In this document: piece after piece, positions 1 through 12,563 of the stretch | How the letters are laid out: every line of letters begins with the position of its first letter | Position numbering within the stretch: the first letter of the stretch is position 1 | Source of the DNA: Isoetes taiwanensis | Lineage: Eukaryota > Streptophyta > Lycopodiopsida > Isoetales > Isoetaceae | Direction: 5' to 3' | Length of the DNA stretch: 64,000 nt | Assembly (NCBI GenBank): GCA_021234155.1 | Contig: JAJEKV010000013.1 | Location: 15,603,877 to 15,667,876 of the forward strand | Position numbers and translations under genes: made by a program | Notes under the pieces: model-generated | Databases searched by the model: none | What the model was told of the DNA's origin: nothing | What the model saw: only the letters and a program-made list of their open reading frames with translations

Positions 1-1148
1 GCAGGCTCGAGGTATCACCCTGCTGAGCCTACTCCAGGGTTCATGACGCCCCGGTCCGATGAGGCAGGTCAGGAAAGCGTCCCCTTCCAGGATCACAGTG
101 GTTCCATGGGTGGACTAGAGAATACGTGCCGCATCAGCGACCCCCGCATCCGTACCCGACTTACTCGCCCTAAATCTACTCAAAGTACAGGATGCCCCAT
201 GCGGGTCACACCTCGTACCCGTGGAGTGTCGGACCCATACCCGCCCGGATCGGCTTAGCTCACTGGCTCGGCTATTAGGCCTAGTCCACTGTAGGAGTCT
301 CAGGAGCCTTTTATGTTCGTGCGAGACCCCACCCCCGCTTCACCACTGTGTCCCTTGTTTGGTGCTAAGCCAATCCATAGCATCTATGACCCGGTGGTCT
401 CTTGTACACAGGCCGCAACTAGTGGGATGCTACAGGGCTCTATCTAGGAGCATACTACAATACATGGGCTCAGAGGTCTCTACCCCCCGTAATCCCCCAT
501 TTCAGGAGTAATACTATGCAAAGAACTATCAATCCATCCTTTAAGAGCAAAATCAGCATCAGAAATAAAGAGAACTCACCTTTACAATCAAGGGTTAGTT
601 CCTACAAGTAAAACATAGAGAGAACAGAGAAGCAAACACAACCAGTGCCCAACAGGGGCGCTACCCTAGAATTCACAAACTATACTAGCCACCCACCTGA
701 GTTCTGGCTGGACCCGTTACCATTTGGTGCTTCCATCTCCTAGGTCTTGGTGTTCAGCTTCAGCTACACAGGTAAAAGTGCTTGGTATGGTGGCGCTCAG
801 CGTGACAGGGGTAGGCGCTCAGCTCCTGCTCCTTTTTGGACGAATGTTGGGAGTCAATTAGGAATAAAGATCAGGTTGACAGCCCAATTTGGAAGTCCCC
901 ATGCTGGCCAATCGGTTTAGGCCAGGTGGCGCCTTCCCAAAACATTAATTGGCCTAATTAACCCATTTAATATTAATCCCTAGATTATAGGTTATTATCT
1001 TTAATGATTAATTTAATCCCTTTTAGGTCAACCCCCTAGGTTACAATACCCCATGGTGGCGTACCTTTATCGGGTGACGTGCCAGTATATTTATAGGTAT
1101 ACTATATAAATACGTTACGTATACCGTATAAATATGTGGAACATCACA
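1..1148 (-). repeat. 3' LTR of the outer chromovirus, truncated by the window edge
   Basis: Near-identical to 22612-23774 apart from scattered substitutions and small indels, including a 14-bp difference near 1000/23630. It ends at 1148 with ATCACA where the other LTR has GTCACA, next to the polypurine tract. About 500 bp of this LTR must lie left of the window. Confidence 0.92.
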
Positions 1149-1161
1149 TTCTCCCCTCCTT
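1149..1161 (-). other. Polypurine tract of the outer chromovirus
   Basis: The plus strand reads TTCTCCCCTCCTT directly inside the LTR end at 1148, so the element strand carries an all-purine 13-mer. This is the expected place for second-strand priming and fixes the element's orientation. Confidence 0.85.
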
Positions 1162-1661
1162 AAAATTAATGCTGTCCTCAGCATTGGGGTTAATTAATCA
1201 GAGACAGTTACTTAAAAAAACTGAATTAGGAAGAATATACTTAAGAAAGGGAGGTAACTTATTATTTCAAACAGTAATACATTGAAGTTGAAAATAACAA
1301 AGTGTCAGCACCAAGGTGCATTTTACAAACTTATCATCAGAAAGAAAATAACACATGTAAACAAAACGGAGCTGAACAAGGCGGGTCATCAGCAACCCTC
1401 TATACATGGGCAGGTCACGAACTGCTTACTGGCCTGCACATGTCAATATATCAGTATGTATCAATAATATAATTGGATTGTGGTTGAAGGGACCACCCCC
1501 TATAATAAAAGAAAAATGTATCTACAAGGGAACCTATCATGTCTATAGTTTGCAATTCATCATAGTTGGGATGAACGGAGGCTATCAACTACATGCCTCC
1601 GAACAGTTCGTGGTCATGTCAACATCACCATCATCGGTTACTATTATTAAATACGATGCAT
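1162..1661 (-). other. 3' untranslated part of the outer chromovirus
   Basis: About 500 bp between the end of pol and the PPT with no credible ORF. It includes a short inverted repeat, AATGCTG/CAGCATT, at 1168-1185. I see nothing else. Confidence 0.6.
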
Positions 1662-4600
1662 CTACCCCGCTAGAGCATGACTCTTGGCATTGAAGCTTCC
1701 AAGCTTACCGCCGGGTGCGGGGTTGATAGCATCGTTGATGGTGCGGCCCTGAGATTCCCGCATGAAGTCCGGATAATGCTTCTCAAGGTCTATCTTCATC
1801 ACCCAGGTAGCATCCTCAACTGGTAAGTGTTTCCACTTAACCAAGTATTGCAACATTTGAGTCCTTCTGGTTTGTTTATAAGCTCGATCAAGAAGAGCTT
1901 CAGGCACTATCTCCAGGTGCTCCTCTGTCATTTCTAGGAGGGTTGGGGTATCCAAAACCTCCTCTGGATCAGGGGTGTGTTGTTTCAGAAGACTCACGTG
2001 AAAGACCTTGTGGATCTTCAAGCGGGGCGGCAAGTCCAAGCGATATGCCTGTTCTCCAACGCGTTCAATAATTTTGAACGGCCCAGCCCATCTGGGTGCC
2101 AACTTCTTGCAGTTACCAATCTTGAGCTTGGCTTGTTTCACTTTAATCTTAAGCCAGACTTATTCGCCCACCTGGAAGACTCGTGGGGTTCTGTGCTTAT
2201 CCGCTACACTCTTCTGGCTACTGCGTGCAGCTAGCAAGTAATCACCAACTTCTTCAACCAAAGCTTGCATTTCCAAAAGGAGTTGTTGAGAGACCTCCAC
2301 TTTAGAAACAGGGTTATGCCATGTGTCTGGAGTAAGACATTGATACCCATAATTGATCATAAAGGGAGACGTTCTGGAAGACTCCTGTTTCATGCTGTTA
2401 TAGGCAAACTCTACCAGATAAATATAGTCAGCCCATTGTGATTGCTTACTCCACACATATCCTCTATAATACGATTGGTACGTTCTGTCTGACCATCCGT
2501 CTGAGGATGATATGCTGTACTCATAGCAAGCTTGGTCTGGATAGTGGCGAAGAAATCTTTCCAGAATGCACTTACAAATTTGGGATCCCTGTCGGACACA
2601 ATAACCCTTGGCATTCCGTGCAACCTGAAAATTTCCTTTGCAAAAAGCAGGGCGGTGTCGAAGGCTGTGTCGGTGGTACGACATGGCAAGAAATGAGCCA
2701 TTTTCGACAATTTGTCGACCACAACCATCAATGCATCATAGCCACGGAGAGTACGTGGAAGGCCCACAATAAAATCCATGGTTATTACTTCCCACTTTGC
2801 GTTGGGCACATCCAGAGGTTGCAACTCTCCTGGAACTCTTAATTTCTCCGCTTTGGTTTGTTGACACACTTGACACTGCTTAATGTATCTAGCAATATCC
2901 TTTTTCATCGAAGGCCAAAAATAACTGGATCGGATCTTGAAGTAAGTTTTCATAAAACCTGCATGTCCAGCTATAGAGCTGTTGTGTGTGTCATGGAGAA
3001 TCAGCTTACGTACTCCTGAAGTCTCAGGTACACACAACTTATCCTTGTAATATAACAAGTTGCCCTCTTTCTTATAGGAATGGAAAGCTTCCCGCCCTTT
3101 ATCTGTACGGGCTTCCTTATTCAAGCTATCCCAAACATCACAGAACTCGGGATCTGTGGCCAAGGTCTGTTCTATTTGTTTCCCAAACTCACTGGTGAGT
3201 GTGGAAATTGCATTACAATGGGTCCGGGTTACTAAGGGATGGCGTGACAATGCATCCGCAACCACATTGTGCTTCCCAGGCTTATACATAATCTTGAAAT
3301 CATATACTTCCAAAAATTCCATCCATCTTCTCTGACGGAGGTTGAGATTCGGCTGGGTGGATAAATAACGGAGACTCTGATGATCCGTATCCAACTGAAA
3401 TCTTCTACCAAGAAGGTAGTGTCTCCAAATACGCAGAGCGCGGACAACTGCTAACAACTCCTGATCATGGGTAGGGTATCGCTGTTCAGTGTCGTTCATT
3501 TTCTTTGAATCATATGCGATAACTCTCCCCTCCTGCATTAGGACCCCACCGGTAGCAATCTTACTAGCATCGGTTGCCACTAGCTTATCCTTTTCAGGAT
3601 CAGGCAATGTGAGGATTGGTGTAGACGTTAAAGCATCCTTAAGCTTTTGGAACCCTACCTGAGCTTTGGCTTTCCAATGTTCCATCCAATCCTTCACCTT
3701 CTCGTGTTTTGTAAGATCAGTAAGAGGTGCGGCAATTGTTGCAAAATCCTTAACAAATTTCCGATAATATCCTGCTAGTCCCAAGAAACTTCGGACTTTC
3801 GAGACATTACCCGGAATAGGCCAATCCCTTACTGCTTCTATCTTTGCTAGATCTGTAGCAATTCCCTCTGCTGAAATGATATGTCCCAAATAATCGACCT
3901 TCGGAGTGGCAAACTTGCACTTAGAGAACTTGGCAAAGGGCTGATGACGTCTTAGCTTTTGCAGGGCCAACCGAAGATGTTTTTCATGCTGCTCCAAAGT
4001 TTTACTATAGATGAGAATGTCGTCAAAGAAAATAACAACAAAATCATCTAAGTATTGTCGGAAGACATCATTCATTAGTCGCATGAAAGTTGCCGGGGCA
4101 TTAGTTAATCCAAAAGGCATCACAGTAAACTCATAATGCCCATATCTAGTGCGAAAGGCATACTTATGGATGTCCTCCTCCTTTATCCTTATCTGATGAT
4201 ATCCGGAGCGTAAATCAATCTTTGAGAAATATTTGGCGCCTTGCAACTGGTCCATTAGATCATCTGCCCTAGGCAAAGCATAACGATTCTTGATGGTATG
4301 CTTATTGAGCTGCCTATAATCAATACACATCCTCAAGGAGCCATCCTTTTTCTTAACAAAAAGGATAGGAGCGCCAAAAGGCGAGACACTAGGCCGGATG
4401 AACCCTAGGTTTAATAACTCCTGAAGTTGCTTCTTAAGCTCTGCCAATTCTGGGGGACTCATGCGGTACGGGGCCTTGCTGGTAGGCTTAGTACCCGGTT
4501 CTAGAGCTATCTCACATTCTACACCTCTAAAAGGAGGAAGTTTCTGAATCTCATCTGGGAAAAGGTCGCTGAATTCTCGGAGAAGACTAGCAATCCCCTT

Positions 4601-5071
4601 TGGCAAGGTATCGATCACCTGCTTCTGCTTAGCATCCGACTCAACGGAGGCAAGTCTAATGACGCAGAGGAGCTTATCCTTGCGTATAGCTTTTTCTAAC
4701 TGCCTGATTGACATAGACTGCATAATAGGGTTGAAGGGATCACCTTTTATAGTCACGCGGGCTCCATTGGCAGCGTTGAAGGTAACCTCCCGTTTCTCGC
4801 AGTCTTTATTGGCCTTTGCAGATGCCAAAAATTCCATACCAACAATAAGATCATATTTGCCAATATCCATTAGCTCGGCACCCAATGCAACTGGTGCACC
4901 TGGCAACTGCATCTTAAGGTTTATGCGGCGGCCGTGAGTGTGTCTGATCTTACCACTGGCTAAAGTGACTGGCTTTGGTCGGGATCTCAACGTTTCCAGC
5001 TGCAATACCTGGGCCATTCTAGGAGAAGCAAAATTATGTGTACTTCCCGTATCCATCAAAATTATGAAAGG
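1662..5071 (-). pseudogene. pol: Chromovirus pol: protease, RT, RNase H, integrase, chromodomain (broken)
   Basis: Polyprotein for reverse transcription and integration. Reading leftward: a retropepsin motif MDTGSTHNF at the start; RT with the fingers/palm block [10 protein letters not shown] and catalytic [10 protein letters not shown] (FFDD in place of the commoner YxDD); RNase H with ATDAS and TDHQSLRYL; an integrase HHCC zinc region (HAGF...CQVCQQTK); and the DDE core with [15 protein letters not shown] and [11 protein letters not shown]. The C-terminal piece (1662-2141) carries QYLVKWKHLP and ATW, a chromodomain, which places the element in the chromoviruses. Breaks are a one-base frameshift near 2465-2475 just after the integrase glutamate, and an in-frame TAA near 2158-2160. 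The 5' end is cut by the nested insertion. It continues gag in frame across that site. Confidence 0.94.
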
Positions 5072-5076
5072 CTTAC
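5072..5076. repeat. Target site duplication, left copy
   Basis: CTTAC directly before the TGTTAG start of the inner LTR. It is identical to 16162-16166 and proves the inner element inserted into the outer one. Confidence 0.95.
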
Positions 5077-5649
5077 TGTTAGTCCTGTGCCTCCTGGTAC
5101 AGGACTATTCATGCATACGACGGACCAGGTCAAGCTCAAGGATCCACAGACAGGCACGGGTCAGTCGTCCAAAGCCCAGCAGAAAACCAAGCAGCAGACC
5201 ACGCAGTCAAAGCCTGGGTCTGCTACCAAGAGGCGCCGCGACAAGTGATGACCCGTCACCGCCTGCGTCAGCGTCAGCGTGGTTATAGGCACTTCAAGAG
5301 GCACCGCCAACATTCCTGCAAATCAGGCCTCCTTTCAGGAGTCGGCACCGAGATCAGTCAGAGTGTCTATATTGGGCCAAAGGCCATTGTACTATATATA
5401 TGAGTAGAGCTAAGTTTTGAGTCTTGTCTCATTTCAGTCTTCTCTCGATTGCGAGAGCTCATGTATGTTCATCATTGATATCAAGGAAGCTTATCATTTT
5501 CCCTTCATTGTTCTCTTTTGTTCTGTTTTCTTCTTCTCGTTCTCTTCTTGCAAATCTCGCGTGACATAGTCCCCCGGATTCTCCTGTTAGATCCACGGGT
5601 CCTCACAGAGGGCTGTCTTGCAGGGGTTCCCGAACCCAGACCCCAAACA
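5077..5649 (+). repeat. 5' LTR of the inner element
   Basis: Starts TGTTAG and ends AAACA. It matches 15581-16161 almost completely. It contains a TATA box, and an open frame at its 5' end that is also the C-terminus of the element's third ORF in the 3' copy. Confidence 0.95.
5391..5400 (+). promoter_or_regulatory. TATA box in the inner element's 5' LTR
   Basis: ACTATATATA about 310 bp into the LTR, the only strong TATA-like site in it and repeated in the 3' LTR at 15896-15904. Transcription would start some 30 bp downstream, splitting the LTR into U3 and R-U5. Confidence 0.6.
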
Positions 5650-5650
5650 C

Positions 5651-5668
5651 TGTCGCCGCTGCCGGGTC
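5651..5668 (+). other. Primer binding site of the inner element
   Basis: TGTCGCCGCTGCCGGGTC begins one base after the LTR. It resembles the plant tRNA-Asp/Asn type of PBS used by Tat and Athila elements, with a few mismatches. The tRNA assignment is from memory of the family pattern. Confidence 0.6.
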
Positions 5669-5685
5669 TGATTCGATTTTCCTTA

Positions 5686-7530
5686 ATGTCTGTCCGAAAC
5701 TTCACGCCAGAAGAACTCCTTTCCCAGACGGCGTCTCGCTTGGAGCGCCATCATCGAAGGGAAGCTGTTCGTGACATGTATGGATCTGCTTATGACATTG
5801 AGGGAGGCCACATTCGGTGGTCTAGGGCTCAGTCGGCGCCACCCACCCCTCGTGTCATGTCTCGTCCAAATTCCCCGCCTCAAGCGTGCAAACATTGCTC
5901 ACAGCCTCAGTCACCTCATCACTATCAGAAGCCCTATCAGGCTCAACCTTCTCAGCCTTACTTTCATACCTCCAAACATGCCTACATCCATCACTCTTCA
6001 GGCCATACGCCTCTGCCTTCACAACCATCATCTCCCCCGGGTGGGCAGGGATATCCACATGTCTCTTTTGCTCCTCCCCAGGACTTTCCCTTTCCTACAT
6101 TTCCAACCGCTCTTCCTGTTTACAACCTTACCGACCTCAAATCAAATGATCAGGCACCTCCAGTACCTCCCCCTCAGCAACCCCTTCATCAGGGTCTTTC
6201 AGGCACCATGCCACCTCCAACTCCACCTCAATATACTCACTATACCGTTCCTGTCCAGCCCAGCACTTTCACCTCTACCTTTCAGACCCTTAAGCTGACT
6301 TATCCCACCTTTGGCAACACGAAAGGCAAACCCTTAGACCAAAGTGCTCAGGCCCACATGGAAGAATTTGAGGCTCTGGTTGTCCTGAATGGTCATGCGC
6401 AACCTCAACTGAAATTCCACATCTTTTCCACCACCCTGCGTGGCTCCCCTCATCAATGGCTCATGTCCAACAAAAGCCACTGGAAACAAGATTGGTCAGA
6501 AATGAGAACTGCTTTTCTTTCTCACTATGGGACCACGGATGATGATCAGCTTCATCTCAAGCAACTCAATGACCTTCAACAAGAGCCCACGGAGTTCCGC
6601 CAGGATTTTGCGGATCGACTTCACATTCTTCTCAAAGAAACTCAAGGAGTACCCCACACGAGCCGATCTTGGTCTGGTTTCTCCAAGGACTTCCTCCAGC
6701 CTATCGACTTCATGATCAATACCTGCTACCAAGACTTTGGAGCAGGCTATCGATCTTGTCAATCACTCGGGCCAATGTTTCCTCCCGTGGCGTGGCTCTT
6801 CAGAGCTCCCTTTCATTCCACCCGGCATGGTTCCCCGAGACTGCTGCTCAACCTCAACACGCCAATCCTAGCCGCAGTCAGATCTGGTGCCATATCTGCA
6901 AATATCAAGGCCACTTGGCGAATGAGTGCAACTCCACCAATGGCCCGCCTCATTGTAAAAGATGCAACATGTGCAATCATGCCACGGAAGAGTGCACTCG
7001 CCCTCATCCTACACCTTTCCGCAACAAGATGGTTTATCAAGTGCAAACAACACCTCAAAGACCGATCGCAATATCGCCAGCCCACCACCAAGCAGCGCAA
7101 CCCAACCAACTCTATCAGCAACAGGAGCAACAACGGGGACCCAACACACGTCCTCCTTTTGATCCTTCGAAAGCTTAGTGTTATCACTGTCAAGAATGGG
7201 GTCATACCACCACGGCGTGTCCTCAACTTCCACAAGTACAGGTGCAGCTTCCTAGCACAACTCAGACCACATCGGTCCGCCTCACGGCTTACCAACTCTG
7301 GATTGCTAATGGCAAACAAGGCCCGGCGTCCGTTTTTCTGGAAACCACCTCGCTACCTTCCTCGGCAATCACGCTATCAACCAGCTCCCCGCCAATCAAC
7401 CTCAAATTTGGATCAACAAGCACAAGAAGAAATTTTTCAGGCTCTTAATCCTCCAATCCAAATTAGTCAAATTGGGTCCAAATTGCCACGCCCCTTTTAA
7501 CCATTATTCCCTATCGCACGCGAACCTCGC
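5686..7530 (+). pseudogene. gag: Inner element gag (broken)
   Basis: Structural protein of the virus-like particle. The ATG at 5686 lies 36 bp inside the LTR boundary and opens a Pro/Gln/Ser-rich N-terminal half. The capsid-like part (about 6280-6700) has the retrotransposon-gag pattern LRGSPHQWL...W...F. A frameshift near 6660-6690 moves the frame to WFLQGLPPAYRL and on to zinc knuckles CHICKYQGHLANEC and CKRCNMCNHATEEC (both CX2CX4HX4C). After an in-frame TAG (7176-7178) a third knuckle, CYHCQEWGHTTTAC, follows. Three knuckles is more than the usual one or two. The end of gag and start of protease is not sharply defined. Confidence 0.85.
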
Positions 7531-8569
7531 TTTTGCAGTCGACACCATTCCTCATGCCGAAGAAAAAAAGGTTCACTTTGCACCTGACTTGGAGAAACTC
7601 ATGCCGCATGTCATGCCTAAAGTTCGCCAAAGCATTTTGAACCTCATGCAACTGCTGAAGGCCGCACGTTGGCTAATGTTCATGCCACCACTCGAGCTCA
7701 ACAAAGACAAGAAGCACCTTCCATGTCTCAACCTCCACGCTCTCAGACATATCCAAATATCGCTGCTGAGGTTGACCTCCTCAAAGAAGTTGCTGCTTCC
7801 TTACCACGCACTCCAGCACCTGAGGATTCAGCGGATCCTTTTTCTCATGTGCCTCAGGAACTCCAAGAGGAGCTAGCCAAAATCAAAATACCTTTAAGCT
7901 TGGCTACAATTTTGAAACTCTGTCCTGCTCTCAAGGACCAGTTACCACTCCCGACTGTTTTGGTTGGGGCTGTTGCTACCTCTACACCCACGGTCTATGC
8001 CACGGTGGGAAATCAGCAAGTCAACCATGTTCAAATTGACGGAGGTAGCGCAGTTAATCTCATCACGGATAAACTCCGCAAACAAATGGGCATCAAACAA
8101 CTCTATCGTGCCCCCTATGACATCAAATTGGTTAATGGCCATATCACGAGATCTCAAGGCGTCACGCCTCTTCTTCACATCAACATTGGTGATCTCCGTT
8201 TCCCCTTGGAATTTGGTGTTTGGAAGGCTGGAGAAGATCCCGGTGATTATGAAATGTTGGTCGGCAGACCTTTTCTCCGACAGGCCAAGAGTATCCATTA
8301 TCGGGCCCCGGATCGCTTAGTCATCACGATGGTCACCTCAATGCCACCATGGACTTGGAAACGTAAAATCATTTCCGTTGACAATGCTTTGAACCCTCTC
8401 TCTCCGAAACGATTCTATCTATCAAGTTCAGGGCTCCACCGGGCGAAGTGCCGCCAATCGTCATCCTACCCCAATATGCTGATCCTTGGGGAGAAATGAC
8501 TCTTGATCGTGGACCAGGTGTGGCTGCTTTGCTTGACCCTTACCTCGGCTCCTTGCAATCGAATCCAAC
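7530..8569 (+). pseudogene. pol: Inner element aspartic protease region of pol (broken)
   Basis: The longest frame (from 7669) holds VQIDGGSAVNLI, the retropepsin-like active site in its DGGS form, then flap-side and C-terminal sequence ending MLVGRPFLRQ. The product would cut the Gag-Pol polyprotein. The frame is displaced relative to gag before 7669 and again between about 8420 and 8560, where a third frame continues a pol-like sequence (PGEVPPIVILPQYADPWGE). Frameshifts therefore separate protease from RT in this copy. Confidence 0.8.
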
Positions 8570-11500
8570 GTGTTGATCACTTTTCGAATCTTTGAACCTC
8601 CCTCGCAGCCTCTCGTAGATGTACACGCCGTCATGAAGCAACCTCTCGCTGATGAAACTCAAGAACCTCTTTTTTCACCACGCAGAGTGCCACGCATCCC
8701 GTTATGCTTCAACCTCCTGCTCATATTGTCCAGGGACACGAAGTTATCCCCATATTCGACTCTCGAAGTCGAGATTGTGGACGTAGGCAACAATCACCGT
8801 CCCATTCTTGCCGCAAATCTTCCGACACCCTATCGTAACAGAGCCGTCACGCTCTTCAAAAAGTTCAAACACATTTTTGCCTGGAGCTACAGAGATCTTC
8901 GGGGGATCAACAAAACCTTGGGGGAACTCACCATTCCTACCAAGTCTGATGCACGTCCTGTATAGCAACGACAGTACAGGCTCAACCCCAATTACCGTGA
9001 TCGCGTCAAGGCGGAAATTGACAAACTCCTTGCTGCAGGTTTGATCTATGAGGTCAAACATTCTGAATGGGTGAGCCCCATCGTCATTGCACTCAAACAC
9101 AATGGTAAGATCTGCGTTTGCGTGGACTACTGAAAACTCAATCAAGCCACGGAGCGTGATCATTTTCCCCTTCCCTTCACAGACCAGGTTCTGGAAGAGG
9201 TTGCTGGCCATGAGATGTACTCCTTCATGGATGGTTTTTCTGGCTACAATCAGATCTCAATCAAAGAATCTGATCAACTCAAGACTACTTTCACTACCCC
9301 GTGGGGCACTTTTGCCTACAAGGTGGTTCCTTTTGGATTATCAAACTCTCCATCAACGTTTCAACGCATCATGCTCTCAGTTTTTCATGATTTTATGAAG
9401 AAAAATCCCTTCTTGCAAATTTTTCAAGATGACTTCTCTGCCTACAGTTCCATGGCTGACCATTTGGATAAATTGGAACTCGTCTTTCAGAAATATGATG
9501 AGTCCGGCATTAGTCTCAATCCAGAGAAGTGCACCTTTTGCGTCACTTCAGGTGTTCTGTTGGGACATGTTGTCAGCAAAGCAGGTATCACCACGGATCC
9601 TGCCAAAATCAGTTGTGTGCTCAAGGCTCAAGCACCAGCCAATATCAAGGAGACACGCTCTTTCTTGGGTAAAGTCAATTATTACTCCACCTTCATTCCT
9701 GGACTTGCAGCCATTGCAGATCCCATTCATAAACTCACGGGTGATGAATCCACCTGGGCTTGGAATTCCCAGGCGGAAGCTGCTTTCCAACAGTTGAAGC
9801 TTTTACTTACTCAGGCCCCGGTTCTTGTTCCTCCTCAATGGGACAAGCCCTTTCACGTCCATGTAGATGTCTCGGCGTTTGCTATTGGAGCTGTTCTTTC
9901 TCAAGAATATGATGCGCACACTGACAAACCAAACAGATACGCCAGCCGGAAACTCAATTCTGCTGAGCGCAACTACTCTGCCACAGAGCGTGAAGCCTTG
10001 GGTTTAATTTTCTGTGTCCAACGCTTCCGTCACTATCTTTTGGGCAGTCAGATCAAATTCTTTGTTGACCACCAAGCACTTCTTTATTTGATCAACAAAT
10101 CCACGCCCACGGGCCGCATTGCTCGTTGGGTCCTCCTTCTGCAAGAATTTGCACCTTTTGAAATTGTTCACAAGGCAGGCAAATCTCATGTTGTTCCGGA
10201 TTATCTTTCACGCATCCACACAGATGATCCCTCCACTGGAGTCTCAGACGCCTTTCCTGACGCTCAACTCTTTCTGGTCACGGCAACACCACATTGGTTC
10301 CATGACTTTCAGCAGTATCTCCTCACAGGCGCTCTTCCACCCGAGGACGCCATGATCTCTCAAGCCAAGCGACAATCCCGACGACATCAATTTCTCCGTG
10401 AGGTCCGTGACTACACCATGGTTGCAGGCCATCTTTACAAAAAGGGTAAGGATACCGTCCTTCGACGCTGTGTTCTCCCTCATGAGGTCCCAGATATTGT
10501 TCGAGAAGCCCATGAAGGGCTCGGTGGTGGTCATTTTCATGGTGACACCACGGCACGCAAAATCCTTCTTGCTGGTTATTTTTGGCCCACGCTTTTCAAA
10601 GACTCTCACGCCCACGCCCGCACGTGTGATGCTTGTCAGCATGTGGGAAAGCCCACGGCCCGTGACGCTCTTCCATTGACGCCGGTCGCCACGCCCCTTC
10701 CCTTCAGCAAATGGGGGATGGATTTTGTGGGACCCATTGATCCGCCTGCGCGGCACACCCGTGCCCGCTACATTCTGGTTCTCACTGACTATGCTACCAA
10801 ATGGGCGGAAGCTTGCGCACTTCCAGACAACACTGCGGCAAGCACAGCCAAGGTCCTCTATCAACAAATCATCACGCGATTCGGCTGCCCCACGGAGCTG
10901 GTCAGTGATCGTGGTGTCCATTTTATCAATCATACCATCAAGGAGCTGAGGGATTATCTCATGATACATCATCACAAGAGCACACCTTACTATCCTCAAG
11001 GGAATGGTTTGGCAGAAAGCACCAACAAAACTCTGGTCACAATTCTCAAGAAAATTTGTGATGCTTCTCGCACTGACTGGCAAACCAAGCTTCCTACTGT
11101 TCTTTGGGCTTACAATACTTGTTTCAAAATAGCTACCGGTCACACTCCTTTCAAATTGGTTTATGGTCAAGAAGCTCTCATGCCCTTTGAGTACATTCTC
11201 CCCACTCTCCGTTTTCAACTAGCTACAGCCCATAATCCGCCTGCTGCACTCAAAAACGGGTTTATCACTTGGAACAGTTGGATGAACTTAGGCGTGATGC
11301 TTATATGTTCGTGTTCTTCATGGACAACGGTTGCAGAAAACATTGCATGACAAAAGACTTAAGACAAAAACATTCAAAGAAGGAGATTTGGTGCTTCTTT
11401 ATGATTCTCGGTACAAAAATTTTCCGGGTAAGCTAAAGTTTCGATGGCTTGGCCCTTATCAAATTGTTCAAGTGGTGCAACCCAGCGTTTTCCAGCTGGC

Positions 11501-11627
11501 TGAGTTAGATGGCACTCCATTACCTACACTGGTTAATGGCTTTCGCCTCAAAACATTTCATATCACAGCAAGTGAAAATCAACAACCGGATGCTGTTCCA
11601 GACACAAACACAACAGATAGTGACTAA
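8570..11627 (+). pseudogene. pol: Inner element RT, RNase H and integrase (broken)
   Basis: Reverse transcriptase with FMDGFSGYNQI, VPFGLSNSPSTF and catalytic IFQDDFSAY (FQDD, an unusual first position). RNase H has HVHVDVSAFAIGAVLSQE, with VDVS where DAS is usual, and VDHQALLYL. Integrase has a zinc region CDACQHVGK and the DDE core MDFVGPI, SDRGVHF and GNGLAESTNK. A C-terminal GPY/F-like block, WLGPYQIV, follows in another frame (11331-11627). Stops in frame are TAG at 8963-8965 and TGA at 9131-9133; the latter replaces the usual Arg of VDYRKLN. A frameshift lies near 11230-11330. No chromodomain follows the GPY/F block. Confidence 0.93.
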
Positions 11628-12563
11628 ACCAGCGGCATATTCATATTATAGGTGGAAATGTTTTACAAAATGTGGGCATAGCCCAGCTATCTCCGCTATG
11701 GGCACTGCCCTATATACAAAAACGGGCTCAGAGCCCTATCCACTAAGTCCTAAGGAGAACACCCTCTACTCCGGGTTCGGAGCAGAGGTAATACACAGGA
11801 TGTGGTACCAGTTGTTCTCAGGATCCCAGCGCAGGTGCAGAATCACCTCCATCCCGTTGGTGTGGGGATCGGCATGCTCAGCCATGCCGGCACACCACCC
11901 GTCCATAAAAATGCCACGATTGTGGCACCGCCAGAGGTCCAGACAGTCCATTTTGCACGTAATCCACTCCAGCAGTTGGAAGGCATAGTGCATTTGTCAT
12001 GCAAACCAGCAGCAGACATACTGAGCGCCATTGGGTGTCTCCGCTTCAACCTTTGCTTCTCTTATATAGCCAACCGAGGAACTCCCTGTCGACGTGGACC
12101 AATCAAAAAATTCGCCAACGTGGTTGCAATGCAAGGCTGTTACTAAATGGGGAATCTTTTCTCCCGCCGCATATCTAGCCATGGTACCTTCTGACACCTT
12201 CGTTTTAATGATATCCCACTTCGAGTTGCCAGCATTAAATGACATTCCTTCTTTTCACGCCCGTCGAACATTAATGTGTGTCCTTTTGCCACCTGTCACA
12301 TCAGATCATTCACTTACGTCTCATCGCCACCGTTCATTGCTTCTCCCTTTACCATTTGGGGACTTAGCCAAATTTTGCCTTTCCATTGCCAACTTCGTAT
12401 CTGTCGCCACCTGGCATCATCAACGGTTGAAGGTTCGCCCTCATCATGCCCCTTCACCTACATTTGCGCGCCCTAAAACCTTTTCGTCTATCTGCGCCTT
12501 CGCCTTCTGTTCTCTGCTCTCCGCTTTCTTCAAACAGTTCCTTCTGTTCCGACGCTTTTCGCC
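11628..12563 (+). other. Spacer between pol and the third ORF of the inner element
   Basis: About 940 bp with no credible coding frame. It could hold a splice acceptor or internal promoter for the third ORF. A pyrimidine-rich run (12470-12560) lies just before its ATG. Confidence 0.5.
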
